The notes under the pieces were generated by a model. It made no database searches and was not told the DNA's origin. It saw nothing but the letters and a program-made list of their open reading frames with translations. A program made the position numbers and the translations under genes. DNA of 64,000 bases, from assembly GCA_907163345.1 (NCBI GenBank), contig CAJQUN010000059.1, forward strand, positions 124,001 through 188,000. The letters run 5' to 3'. This DNA is from Haberlea rhodopensis (Eukaryota > Streptophyta > Magnoliopsida > Lamiales > Gesneriaceae). Positions 47,013 through 58,500 of the stretch are shown one piece after another. Each line of letters opens with the position of its first letter. Position 1 is the stretch's first letter.

Positions 47013-49019
47013 ATGCACTACTCGTCCTTATTGAGGTATGTTCCACATATGGCTACAAATGGACATGCCAAGATGAGGCACTTTCTGAAGGGGCTGCGAC
47101 CGGAATTATTTGATCGGGTCATTTCTAACAACCCGACATCTTTTGATGATGCACTGGTTAGAGCGGAGTTAGCAGAGATAGGGGTGAGTGCTTATCCTGA
47201 GGCCATACCCTCACCAGCTCCATCACAAAGATCAACATATGAAATTCTAAGGCCCCGAGGAGGATCTTTTAAGTCGCGGGGGACTTCTTCTTCTTCTCGG
47301 TTTAGCGGAAGGCGGCCGGAGGGCTGGAAGCAAGGGGATCGGAGGAGTGGTGCATCTACTTATGGGGGACCGACTCAAGCTAGTAGAGCTGGAGATGTCA
47401 AGTGCCACTTTTGTGGAGGGCCGCATTTGATGCGAGATTGTTCTGCGTGCTACATTTGTGGCAGGTCGGGCCACATTGCTCAGCGTTGCCCCAACCGGGA
47501 AGGACAGACGGATCTTAGGGAAGGTCAAGGGAGGTTTTCTAGTGGTACAGTGCAGCAGAGGCCACCGATGGTGCCTCGTCAGATGGGAGGACAGGCGATG
47601 GGGCCACCTCAGGGACAGGTCTATGCATTGACTAGGGAGCAGGCCGATGCAGTTCCAGAGGAGGTTATAGCTGGTACGTGCCTACTATTTACATATTCCG
47701 CCTTTATTTTGATAGACACAGGTGCTTTGCACTCCTTCGTGTCTGCGGACTTTGTGGCGAGACATCATATGTGCACGTCTCCGTTACCCACGTCTCTATT
47801 GGTCTCGACACCCACTGGGAAGAGAGTTGTTGCTGATCGGTTTCTGATGGACTGCCTCATTTATTTTGAGGGCAATGAGATAAAGGCAGATTTGATTGTT
47901 TTGGGTATGTCAGATTTCGACTGCATTGTGGGCATCGCCATTCTGAACAGATATCAGGCAGTGGTAGATTGTCGGCAGAGGACAGTTCGGTTCAGATCTG
48001 ATTTGGGAGTTCAGTGGACTTTTTATGGCAACGGGTCTCGTGCGAAGATTCTGTTGATTTTGGCAATCAAAATGTCTCAGTTGTTGGAACGTGGTCACAC
48101 GGGCTACCTCATCTATGCCGTGGACACGTCGGGAAAGGGTAAGGAGTTAAAGGTTGAGGATGTGCCAGTGGTAGCAAAATTTGCTGATGTCTTTCCAGAG
48201 GAGATTCCAGGATTCCCACCGACTAGGGAAGTCGAGTTTGGGATTGAGTTATTACCGGGGACGTCCGCTATTTCTCGTGCTCCTTATCGAATGGCACCGG
48301 CAGAGCTAAGAGAACTGAAGGAACAGTTACAGGAGCTCATTGATAAAGGATATATACGCCCTAGCGTATCGCCTTGGGGCGCACCAGTTCTTTTTGTGAA
48401 AAAGAAAGATGGCTCGATGCGTTTGTGCATCGATTACCGGCAACTGAATGAGGCCACGGTGAAGAACAAGTATCCTCTCCCGAGGATTGATGATTTATTT
48501 GATCAGTTGCAGGGCACGAAGCTGTATAGCAAAATTGATTTGAGATCCGGGTACCACCAGATACGGGTCAGGGAGGAGGATGTGCAGAAAACAGCATTTC
48601 GGACTCGGTATGGGCATTACGAGTTCTTGGTGATGCCGTTCGGTGTGACGAACGCCCCGGCTGTCTTTATGAGCTTGATGAACCGGGTATTTCAACCCTA
48701 TCTAGATCAGTTCGTCATTGTGTTTATTGACGATATACTCATCTACTCCCGGAGCGAGGAAGAACACGTGAGACATTTGAGGACAGTGCTCCTGATCCTC
48801 AAAGACCATCAATTATATGCCAAGCTCAGCAAGTGTGAGTTTTGGTTGAGCAGTGTAGTATTTCTGGGGCACGTCATATCTAGCAGTGGGATTTCAGTGG
48901 ACCCCAGGAAGATTGAGGCGGTGATGGAGTGGGCTGCACCCACTTCTGTGCCCGAGATTCGGAGTTTTCTTGGTTTGGCTGGCTATTACCGACGCTTCGT
49001 CGAGAGATTTGGACCGTAA
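47013..49019 (+). CDS. Copy A Gag C-terminus-protease-reverse transcriptase (668 aa open frame)
   Basis: Longest retroelement frame in the window. Residues 1-60 end the Gag domain (FLKGLRPELFDRV). Two zinc knuckles sit at 131-143 (CHFCGGPH..C, three residues before the His) and 146-159 (CYICGRSGHIAQRC, classic spacing). The protease has the active site DTGA at 235-238 and the flap/closing part VLGMSDFDCIVGI at 296-308. Reverse transcriptase runs from about 430 to the end, with SPWGAPVLFVKKKDG, LDYRQLN-type motif CIDYRQLNEATVKNKYPLP, the catalytic FIDD at 571-574 and FLGH at 617-620. The frame runs out at GYYRRFVERFGP because a large deletion joins it to the integrase end. PR and RT look chemically intact, but RNase H and the integrase core are absent. 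Confidence 0.93.
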   Translation: MHYSSLLRYVPHMATNGHAKMRHFLKGLRPELFDRVISNNPTSFDDALVRAELAEIGVSAYPEAIPSPAPSQRSTYEILRPRGGSFKSRGTSSSSRFSGRRPEGWKQGDRRSGASTYGGPTQASRAGDVKCHFCGGPHLMRDCSACYICGRSGHIAQRCPNREGQTDLREGQGRFSSGTVQQRPPMVPRQMGGQAMGPPQGQVYALTREQADAVPEEVIAGTCLLFTYSAFILIDTGALHSFVSADFVARHHMCTSPLPTSLLVSTPTGKRVVADRFLMDCLIYFEGNEIKADLIVLGMSDFDCIVGIAILNRYQAVVDCRQRTVRFRSDLGVQWTFYGNGSRAKILLILAIKMSQLLERGHTGYLIYAVDTSGKGKELKVEDVPVVAKFADVFPEEIPGFPPTREVEFGIELLPGTSAISRAPYRMAPAELRELKEQLQELIDKGYIRPSVSPWGAPVLFVKKKDGSMRLCIDYRQLNEATVKNKYPLPRIDDLFDQLQGTKLYSKIDLRSGYHQIRVREEDVQKTAFRTRYGHYEFLVMPFGVTNAPAVFMSLMNRVFQPYLDQFVIVFIDDILIYSRSEEEHVRHLRTVLLILKDHQLYAKLSKCEFWLSSVVFLGHVISSSGISVDPRKIEAVMEWAAPTSVPEIRSFLGLAGYYRRFVERFGP

Positions 49020-49579
49020 ATCGGTCGGAGGACCGGAATTGATTCGGGAGATGGAAGAGAAGATAAAGATGATAAGGCAGAAAATGAAAGCAGCCCAGGA
49101 CAGACAGGCAGCTTATGCGAACAAAAGCGGAGACCGTTGGAATTTCAGTTGGGAGATAAGGTCTTTTTGAAGTCTCGCCTTTCAGAGGCGTTGTGCGATT
49201 TGGGATGCGCGGGAAACTGTCTTCGAGGTATGTTGGACCGTACAAGATTTTGCAGCGCATTGGCACCTTAGCTTACCGACTAGCTCTGCCGCCTTCTTTA
49301 TCTGGTATACATGATGTGTTTCATGTATCGATGTTGCGGAAGTATGAGCCGGATCCGTCGCATGTTTTGCAGCCTTCCGAAGTTCAGTTAGAGTCCGACG
49401 TGTCTTATGTGGAACGGCCTGTCAGAATTCTGGATCGAGCAGACCGTAGACTTCGGAACAAAGTGATAGCTATGATCAAGGTTCAGTGGGATCGCAGGGG
49501 TGTCGAGGAGGCTACGTGGGAGACGGAGCGGCATATGGTGCAGCACTACCCGGAACTATTCTCTGGTATGTGATTATGT
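49020..49579 (+). pseudogene. Copy A integrase C-terminus with chromodomain
   Basis: After the deletion junction at about 49010-49020 comes the end of integrase (SVGGPELIREMEEKIKMI), then a frameshift near 49130. The frame open from 49193 gives GKLSSRYVGPYKILQRIGTL and a complete chromodomain (SYVERPVRILDRADRRL, IKVQWDRRGVEEATWETE, HMVQHYPELFSGM), ending at 49573. RNase H and the DDE core of integrase, present in E1, are deleted. The chromodomain is well kept here, in B, in E1 and in the captured fragment. Confidence 0.9.
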
Positions 49580-49607
49580 TTAGTTTCTATTTGGGGTAAG
49601 TGCATGT

Positions 49608-49643
49608 GATTTCGAGGACGAAATCTTATAAGTAGGGGAGTAT
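49608..49643 (+). promoter_or_regulatory. Pre-PPT hairpin and polypurine tract, copy A
   Basis: GATTTCG-AGGA-CGAAATC (49608-49625), then AGTAGGGGAGTAT directly before LTR2. Confidence 0.85.
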
Positions 49644-51705
49644 TGTGATATCCCGAAATGATTAATTGCAATTTAGGCATTAATTGTGTTTATATGATTA
49701 ATTATGATGGTAATTAATTGATTATGCGTTGGATTTATTAATCTTATGGAAATGCTTAGTCACATGATAGAGTGACCCGGGAAGGCATTTCAGGGTGCAT
49801 GTGGTGCATGTTGGGAAAATGGTTATTAGCATGATTTATTTGCCATGGTTAGCAATTAATTGGAAATCATGAGTTTATTTGATATTTGGTGCATTTTGGA
49901 TTAATGCTTTTAAAAAATATCATGTTGGGGTGTTTTATACACCATGGGATTGTGGAATGCATTTTAATTATTTAACCCACTTTATACCCCAACCCCACCT
50001 CACCACTCTCACTCTTACTTTACCAAATCACCACCCAAACCCTTTACCCTTTCCATTTTCGAGTTGGAGCAAAAAGGTGGGGAGAAATCCTTCCAAAAAT
50101 CTTGTTTTGTGGAGTTTATTGGGAGATTTGAGATCCCCAAGAGGTATGGATACCTCATTGTTGATTTTGTAAGGTTTTGTTTAAGTTTGGTATGATTTTG
50201 AAGGGTTTTAAAATGGGTTTGTTTGAGTTGGTGTTATTTTTGGGTGAGTGTTAGATTTATGGTTGTATGATGTTGTTTATTGAAGATTTGTAGGGATTTG
50301 GTATGGTTGATGTTTGATTATTTGAGTTTATTTGAGTTGGGGTTGAAGATGGGTGAATAGTGCCCGAAAATCGGGTATGCAGGACTCGGCGATCGATCGG
50401 CGCCTTCCGCGATCGATCGCGAGCTGCAGTGCTGAAGACAGTGGACTTCAGCGATCGATCGCCAGTTTTGCGCGATCGATCGGCGAGGCCGCGATCGATC
50501 GGCGCAAACTCAGCGATCGATCGCGGATTGGATAATTTTGTTGGGCGAGGCAGTGTGGTCTCGCGATCAATCGGGGCTTTATGGCGATCGATCGCGAGAC
50601 ACCAAAAATGGTGTTTTTGGATTTTTTTGTAGGATTTTTGGTATTGGACTATTATTGGGTTCTAATATTGATTTGTGTAAATGTGTAGAACCATCCCAGG
50701 TGGCAACACAGCCAAGGAATTGAAGTCCTACCATATCCTACATTTTGGAAAGGTACGTAGAGGACGTACGGGCACCCAACGGTACATGTATATAATATAC
50801 TCATTGTTTATGCATTGTGGATGCGAGTATATATGTGATTATGCATTGTGGATGCAAATACATGTTGAATTATGCATGATGATTGTAGATGCATATGATT
50901 ATTGGTGCACATCCCATGAGTCGTGATCATCCCTTGATGATTTTAATGCTTGCCGCTATTTGTTTTGGTTCCGCTAAATGTGAAGCGAGGGGTGGGAGCG
51001 CCGCATGTCACATTTGAGCGTGGTTGTCATATAGGGCGAGGAAAGGATATTTGCCGCTCAATGTGAGGCGAGGGGTGGGAGTACCGCTTGTCCATTGAAG
51101 CGAGGTTATTCTATGCCGCCTATATGTAAATAAGCGAGGGGCATTAAAATACATTGTGATGGACAGACTAGGGAATGGTGACCGATATTTGATATTGATG
51201 AGATGGTATTGTGTCATGACATGTCTAGACCATTGAAAATAATCTATTGATTATACTCATGAGTTATGGTACAGGGACAACCAAACGGGAAGTGTTTTGA
51301 AATGCATGGGAAAACAGGAAGTGTTTTAATTGTGTTTTATGCATTTACGCTTTATATTCATATTGTGTTGAATATGAATGATATTATTGCTCATGTTTGG
51401 GGGTTGTCCTTGTAGGTACACTTTTGGCATGATAGAAGGCTAAACGGGTTGAGGTGGTGAGCTTGTGGAGAATTCTTTTGACCCAGGCAGGACAGGATTA
51501 TTTTTGTATAGTGTCTACTCTAGGAGTAGTGTAAAACTATAGTTGATGCATTCTTTTGATGGGGAATGTAATTAATCCATTGATAGTCCTCATTTTGGCA
51601 TGTAATTATTAAAGCGCATAGCCTCAACACGATTAATTCACTCTGATCATTTATATTAGCTCTATTTATGCCTTTGATCCGCACTTAAGGATTAGGGTCC
51701 TTACA
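49644..51705 (+). repeat. LTR2 of the chromovirus complex
   Basis: TGTGATATCCCGAAATG to GGGTCCTTACA. It contains a donor-like CCAAGAGGTATGG (about 50136), the CGATCGATCG array (50390-50594), TGTAGAACCATCCCAGG (about 50685), the GTACGT box (50751-50785), TGCA hairpins (50810-50900), AGCG/CGCT repeats (50950-51140) and CTACTC-TAG-GAGTAG near 51517. It is followed not by host DNA but by integrase sequence of copy B. Confidence 0.9.
50390..50594. repeat. CGATCGATCG array, LTR2
   Basis: Units start at 50390, 50410, 50452, 50473, 50492, 50514, 50564 (CGATCAATCG) and 50585; distances 20, 42, 21, 19, 22, 50 and 21. The last two units lie in an inverted repeat with arms GTCTCGCGATCAATCG and CGATCGATCGCGAGAC (one mismatch) and an 11-bp loop, matching in design the perfect one in M2. 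Confidence 0.95.
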
Positions 51706-52131
51706 GGAGACAAGGTCTTTTTGAAGATTTCACCTTTCAGGGGTGTGGTTCGGTTTGGCCTGCGTGGTAAATTGTCTCCGAGGTATGTGGGACCGTATGA
51801 GATTTTACAGCGCATCGGTACCTTGGCATACCGTTTGGCACTACCACCGTCGTTGTCTGGTATTCACGACGTGTTTCATGTATCTATGCTGCGGAAGTAC
51901 GAGCCGGATCCATCGCATGTATTGCAGCCTTCCGAGGTTCAGTTGGATTCTGATGTATCCTACGAGGAACGGCCAGTCAGGATTCTGGATAGGGCTGATC
52001 GCAGACTCCGGAACAAAGTGATACCGATGATCAAGGTTCAGTGGGATCGTAGGGGTGTCGAGGAGGCCACGTGGGAGACGGAGCAACATATGGTGCAGCA
52101 CTACCCGGAACTATTCTCTGGTATGTGATTT
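51706..52131 (+). pseudogene. Copy B integrase C-terminus with chromodomain
   Basis: Begins directly after LTR2 at GGAGACAAGGTC, so everything upstream in B is missing. The open frame 51721-52128 reads RFGLRGKLSPRYVGPYEILQ, the GIHDVFHVSMLRKYEPDPSH motif and an intact chromodomain ending PELFSGM. It is the closest match to the fragment captured in LTR1. No start codon of its own is expected; it is the 3' tail of a pol frame. Confidence 0.9.
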
Positions 52132-52162
52132 ATGTTTAGTTTCGATTTGGGTAAGTGCATGT

Positions 52163-52198
52163 GATTTCGAGGTCGAAATCTTGTAAGTAGGGGAGTAT
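52163..52198 (+). promoter_or_regulatory. Pre-PPT hairpin and polypurine tract, copy B
   Basis: GATTTCG-AGGT-CGAAATC (loop changed, stem kept), then AGTAGGGGAGTAT before LTR3. Confidence 0.85.
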
Positions 52199-52904
52199 TG
52201 TGATATCCCCAAAATAATTAATTGCAAATGGTGATAATTAATAATTTTGTTGGCATTAATTATCTTGGTGAAATGCTTAGTCACATGTTAGGAGTGACCC
52301 GTAGAGCATTTCAGGGTGCATGTATGCACGAGGGGTAATTGGGGGTTATAATGGTTTATATGAGATGGTTTGTGATTAATTGGGAATCATATATTTAATT
52401 GTGATTTTGGTGCAATGCTTTAAAATACCATGTTGGGGTATTTTTATAAATCATGATTAATTGTGGGTATGCAAATTTAATTAATCCCCAAATAACCCAC
52501 TAATACCCCCAATCCCCACTACACCCATCACTCTTTCTTTTTCCCCAATTCACTCCTCCAAACCCTTCCCTTCTTCATTTTCGATTTTGGACAAGAAGTG
52601 GAAGAGAGATCCTTCCAAAAACTCGATTTGTGGGATTTAGTGTGAGTTTTGGAGTCCCCAAGAGGTATGGATACCTCCCTAATATTTTTGTTGTGTTTGG
52701 ATTGGGTTTGTGGTGGTTTTGTATGGTTTTCAAATGGGTTTTATGGGTTGGTACCATTTTAGTTGAATGTTGGATTTTTGTGATGTTTAAAGTGTATTTT
52801 GAAGGTTATTATGTATTTGATGTTGTTGGTTCGAAGGTAGGGGAGTTAGTATGGATTGGAAAAGAGTTTTGGAGCAAAAATGGCGATTTTTTGAAGTGCA
52901 GGAC
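52199..52904 (+). repeat. LTR3, left part
   Basis: TGTGATATCCCC start; donor-like CCAAGAGGTATGG near 52657. It ends in GCAGGAC at the LARD3 insertion, where the related LTR2 continues GCAGGACTCGGCGATCG. The last five bases, AGGAC (52900-52904), are duplicated at 62171-62175. Confidence 0.9.
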
Positions 52905-53232
52905 TGTGATGACCAGGGATTATAGGTGTTAATCCCGTAGTGTTAATAATCCCTAAAGTGGTTTTACGTGGCGATTTGGGATTTAATCGAGGTGTTGGGC
53001 CTTCTGGGCTCGTTTATTTGGGTAGTTGGGATCGTTGGATCCAGAGGTTGAGATTGTATTCACATTACGGTGTAAAACCTAAGAGTTGGGTTTTTAATGT
53101 GTCTCGGGATCTCGGGTGCTGTGTGAGCACCGGTAGGGGATTTTGGAGTTAGAGAGAGAGTTTTTGAAAACAGATGATTTTTAAGGAATCATGATGTATT
53201 TGTGGGGCTATTATTTTTTCGGGGTATTTTTG

Positions 53233-53243
53233 CTATAAATACC
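53233..53243 (+). promoter_or_regulatory. TATA box, LARD3 5' LTR
   Basis: CTATAAATACC about 50 bp before the pyrimidine-rich CCTCTCCTTCCTCTCTCTTT where transcription could start. The same site is at 59904-59914 in the 3' LTR. Confidence 0.65.
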
Positions 53244-54369
53244 ATTTGAACCCAAAATTTCCGAAATAATTTCATTTCAGCCCTCTCCTTCCTCTCTCTT
53301 TCCCGTCCGCGCGATTTCCCGTCGCCTCCCCTGCCCCGCCGTTTCAGGCGCTCCGCCAGCCGCCGTCCGGCCGCCGATCGGCGCGTGCGACCTACCCACG
53401 TCTTCGTCTCGACGAGGCGCTTCTTTCCCCTCCATCAATTCGAGGTTTCATCGCGATTTGAGGCCGAATTTTGAGAAAGAGCGGCGATCCCCAATTTCTA
53501 GGGTTCTTCGATTTTTCGTCCGATTTCTTCCGATTTCGTTTGGGTAATCTTCCTAACCCCTTTTTCGTTATTTTCGTGCAATTCCCTGCCATTTTTGTGT
53601 TCGATTTGTTCGGATTATTGTTGTTGGTGGGATTGGTTCGAAATTTTGGTTGTATGCATGAAGTGGGTTCGAATTTTGGGGGTTTTGGAAGGGTTGTGGT
53701 GATTCTTGTTATGGATTGATTAATTCATGTTGTTGACGCATTATGATGCTTGATTGTGTTCGGAATTGAAGAATTGGATTCGAAATTAGGGTTTGGATTT
53801 CGAAAATTTGGGGGTTTGGCATGTGGGATGATTATTCATGCTATGGATTGATTAATTGACTTTTTAGATGAATTATGGTATTTAATTGGGTTCGAAATTG
53901 TGAGATTAAGGTTCGATTTTTGTAGGGCATTCTTGAACAAATTTCGATTGTCTCATTTATTCCTTCCCTGCATGTACCCTGCCCCGGGTCTTTTAAGAGG
54001 ATAATTGTCGTGTATTGACAATGTTGTGAGGGATATGGGTGTGCTTGAGCATAGGTTACATGTTCGTAAATAATTGTGAATTATTTATCGTGTTAGCACA
54101 TCATTCCTCGGGGCATGGAACTCGAGCAAGGCTTGGCTCGGACTTCGGAGATTTAAGGTACGTGCGACGTACGAGCATTACTATATATATGTGAAATGCA
54201 TTAGGTGTTTTTGATTGCATTGAATGTTTTGCGTATGGTTATACATATATGTTGATATAGCCAAGGAATGACCCAAATCTTGATATCGCCGCTTGTAGCG
54301 TGCGTGACACTAGAGTAGGATGACTCTTACATGGTATATGGGGTACTGGGTTTATATGACTATATTATG

Positions 54370-54521
54370 AGACATTTGAGATGTCTAGGTTTGTAGAATC
54401 ATGCATTCTTCGTAAGACATTTGAGATGTCTAGGTTCGTAGAATCATGTATTCATTATGAGACATTTGAGATGTCTAGGTTCATAGACTCATGTTTTCAT
54501 TATAAGACATATGAGATGTCT
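54370..54521 (+). repeat. Four 45-bp hairpin repeats, LARD3 5' LTR
   Basis: AGACAT-TTGAG-ATGTCT at 54370, 54415 and 54460, and AGACAT-ATGAG-ATGTCT at 54505: perfect 6-bp stems at an exact 45-bp period. The same four are at 61041-61192. Confidence 0.9.
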
Positions 54522-55504
54522 AAGTATAATGGAAAGCAAGGTTATGAAATCAATATTAGATATTGATATATCTATATTTGCATATATATGAACTTGGAAT
54601 CATTCATTCTTGATATTTGAGAATCAGGCATGCGATGTGTAAATCAATGTGTTGATTTACTGATTTATGAGATTTGATGAGTTTGATGTTGTGAGAACAG
54701 GGACAGTACACGGAATCCCGGATGAGGATGTTGCCATCCAGGGAGTATCATTTAAATTCATTAGCATTTACCTTTGTTGTAAATTATGAATTTCATTATT
54801 ATGATTATGGGATTTTGTGTATTGGTATGCTCACCCCGTTGGGGGCTGTCTCTGTTGGGACAGGTGGACAGGTACATCGATGGCTATGGAGCTGAGCTCG
54901 AGCTGTTGATTTGAGGTACTCCCAGGATCGTGGTACCAGGGCTTGATGGAGCACGGTATCGTATAGAGTACCTATATATACACCTGAGGATTTATACATA
55001 TTCATAATGCTCGCATGTGAGCACGATTATACTTGTATATGGATTGTATATAAAGGCATGAGCCTTTCTCTCTTTCATTTAAGGTTGCATGCAATTAGGT
55101 TGAATTGCTAGAATGATATGAGAGTCATTGGTGTATTATGTGGGTGTTGGAACCCACTTTTGTTGACATATGTGTGGTGTCTTCCCTGGCTGGGAATCTA
55201 CTTGTATTACTGCTTTCTGTTGAGTATTATGTGTTCCCTGGCCGGGAATTTTGTTATGTGTTGTACTCTTTTTTTTGGGATAGCTCTATTTATGGGGAGA
55301 CTCTGCCCAAATTTTTATAAAAGTTTACTAATGTGAAAAGTGGCACCAAGGGGTTGGAAAAAGGGCAAACATATGAGTCTTTCATTGACAGGCAATGATT
55401 AAGTATCATCAGAGCTTCCCGATTGACATTTTATAGAAAGCATGTACCACACATAGTGGTTAATACACTAATCAGGGTTTAAGGGCTTGGGGTCCTTACA
55501 TTAG

Positions 55505-55516
55505 TGGTATCAGAGC
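55505..55516 (+). other. Primer-binding site (initiator tRNA-Met), LARD3
   Basis: TGGTATCAGAGC four bases after the 5' LTR. Confidence 0.95.
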
Positions 55517-58500
55517 AGTGGTTGCTCATTGGGGCTGTTAAGGGCCTAGGAAGTTATTGATAGCACATATTTATGCATGATGGCATTAATGTTGTATGAC
55601 ATAGCAAATTGTTTATGTGCTATTATGATATGAAAAGTGGTATTGCTAACCATTGTGGTTGCAGGAATCGTGTGGAACACGATAGGATGACATTTATGGG
55701 GATGTCTGGCACTCCGTGTGTTATGTGCCAAGGAAGCTGGTTTTAAGAAAATCAGATAAAGGGATATTTCCGAGGTAACATGTATTTTACGTTGCCTTGT
55801 TGACACATGATGAATGCAAAGTGGTGCATTGAGGTTATGATATATGTTATTGTGCATTGTTTTTGCATATGCATGTTATGAAATATAAGAGGTGTATTTC
55901 TTGAGTCAAAGTTATCTTAGTAAGGATTTTAATGGCTTACGCTAAGGTCCATTGGAAGCGAGGAAGAATTCCGCTTACATGGAGTAGCAAGAAGCATTAA
56001 AATGTACTAATGATAAGGGCTCAGGATTGAAATAAGGATTTAAAGAAGGATATCATGACATTTATTTGTGAAACCCTACATTCTCATAATGTGTTTTTAT
56101 TATGAATTGAATGTGGATGCATAGCGTATATGGCTATTGTTGTTAACCCTGATGGTTGCAGGTTACAGGAAATATGGAGTATAAAAAGGAATGATGATTA
56201 TACATTCCAGGAGTCCTGCTTATGACAGTGAGAATTTTTATACTTACGCTTGACCGCTAAAAATGTGGAGCGGGAGGGGGGAGGCTCGCTTGCACATGGA
56301 GGCGGGGTATTCCATACGAAGCGAGGATGAGATACCGCTTGTATGAAGAAGCTTATGCTTGTACCGCTAAAAATGTGGAGCGGGAGGGGATGCTCGCTTG
56401 CACATGGAGGCGGGGTATGCCATACGAAGCGAGGATGAGATACCGCTTGTATGAAGAAGCGAGGATGAGATGCCGCTTGTTGGGATGATGATTCATTCCT
56501 TTGTGATGACACGGATGATAGCGGTGATGTGTCCCGCTGTGTCGATTTATATTCATTTCTCTATGAGGACACGGTTTATAGCGATGGTTCATTCCGCTAT
56601 ATCTATTGGCGATGGTTCATTCCGCCAGGTATATTTGTAGCGATGGTTCATTCCGCTATATCTATTGGCGATGGTTCATTCCGCCAGGTGTATTTATAGC
56701 GACGGTTCATTCCGCTATATCTATTGGCGATGGTTCATTCCGCCAGGTATATTTGTAGCGATGGTTCATTCCGCTATATCTATTGGCGATGGTTCATTCC
56801 GCCAGGTGTATTTATAGCGACGGTTCATTCCGCTATATTGATTGGCGACGGTTTATTCCGCCAGGTGTATTGATAGCGATGCCTCTTTCCGCTACTATGT
56901 GGACGATGATTCATGCTCAGGGTATAGCGAGGTTTCATGCCACTTATTATCTGACGAGGTGTCATACCGTCGATTCTATAGCGAGGGACCTTGCCGCTAT
57001 GTACTCAGCACAGGATTTTTGCCGCCTTCGAGCGATGGGTGCTGATTACGCACTATTATTGAGCGACGGAGACAGGTATGACGCTATATCACTAGCAATG
57101 AGGTATGAGATATTGCTATTTTATTAGCTTTATTGTAGCTGGCATGCATTGATATACATGTTTTATTATGCCTATTTTACTAGCATGATAGTGGATGACA
57201 TACGCTGATGTACATGTATCGTCACTAGTGGGCAATGTTTTAGATGCCATGAGTTGGCATGTGTCGTCACGGGATGACGATGACGATGGTGTAGGAGATG
57301 TCTTATTAGACATGCATCATCGTTACGATGATCGATGCGTTGAGTATACGTATTCAGTGGTATGCCTTGGGTGCCAGTACCGAGCACAAGGTGGTGTGTG
57401 CGACACCGATGGACGTGACCCTTATACCGAGCGGGTTGCTCGAGGAATGGTTGGATGCGCTGTACATGTGATTGCACCGCAGCTTATGTTTGGGGGTAAT
57501 CATATTACGAGTGGTGATACCCTAGAAGTATGCTCGTTGGATTGGCTTTTTGGCCATGTTTTTGACGATAGGAGTAATCGTGGAGGAAATTACTCGCTTT
57601 CTGTCGATGTGACATGTGGTGGACATGGTCACACCACCCTTGAGGGTGTAGGATGGGTCCTAAGGGAGTAGGATCAGGTTATGTTAAGTACATAGGGACA
57701 TTGGGAGTGTCCAGGGTATATCGACATTGAGGAATGTTGGATAAAGACCCACTACTCTATTGAGTTTTCCTCCCATAGTATGTTATACCATGTGGAAACG
57801 TCCGTCTTGTTGGTAGGTTTGAGGTAAACCTAAAGAGGCAGAGACTAGGTTGTCTGCCGCGTGTGTGTAGCACCATGATGGACTTGCTAGAGCTGTTACA
57901 CTGCTCGTTGGAACCAAGTTTGGCAATCGTAAGGTGATGCGATGTGGATCGTGGTGGACTCTAGTAGTCACCACATCATTTGAGGTTGTGCGTGCCTCGC
58001 TGAAACGTGTATACGTTTATGTTTAATCTTGGAGACTTGTCTGGGACAGCTCAGGATGTTGGAGTACCAACAAGAGAGTCATCAGGTTGTTATTGACTCA
58101 ATCTAAAGGAACCCGTGTATTGGGATACAATGGGTGTTATTATATCCAGTTTTTCCGAACGATGGTTCGAGACTTGTGGATCTCGAGTTCGATGGCACTT
58201 CCCTTGCGAGGAAGGAGGTAGTATTATACCTATTTGGGAATCTTTGAAAGATTCGGTAAGTTGGTACAAGTGGTGTTGATTTTGGGAATCACACCGTGTA
58301 TTGTTAATCGTCGATTTTCATCCTCCACTGAGTAAGGAATGACTCAGAAATTGACGGTTGTGTTTGGGGCTTAGGGGTATGTGGTAGATACCCGAGCCGA
58401 GTGCATTGAGTATGCATGCGACATCAGTGCTTAGGCAGGTATACCGGTGAGTATACGGATGCCAGTTATTGATTTCCTCTCTGTTAAGCATAGAGTTATG

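Larger units (their letters stand above)
52905..55500 (+). repeat. LARD3 5' LTR
   Basis: TGTGATGACCAGG to GGGGTCCTTACA. TATA box CTATAAATACC at 53233-53243, then a GC-rich leader (about 53280-53420) unlike its surroundings, TCTAGGGTTCTTCG and a donor-like TTTGGGTAATCTTCC (53538-53552). GTACGT box variant at 54155-54180; four 45-bp hairpin repeats at 54370-54521; GCTC-GCATGT-GAGC near 55010. It has no CGATCGATCG array. Confidence 0.93.

Noticed and set aside
57195..57671. 158-aa frame in LARD3
   Set aside because: No recognisable motif, starts within repeat sequence, and no counterpart was seen in M1; more likely chance.
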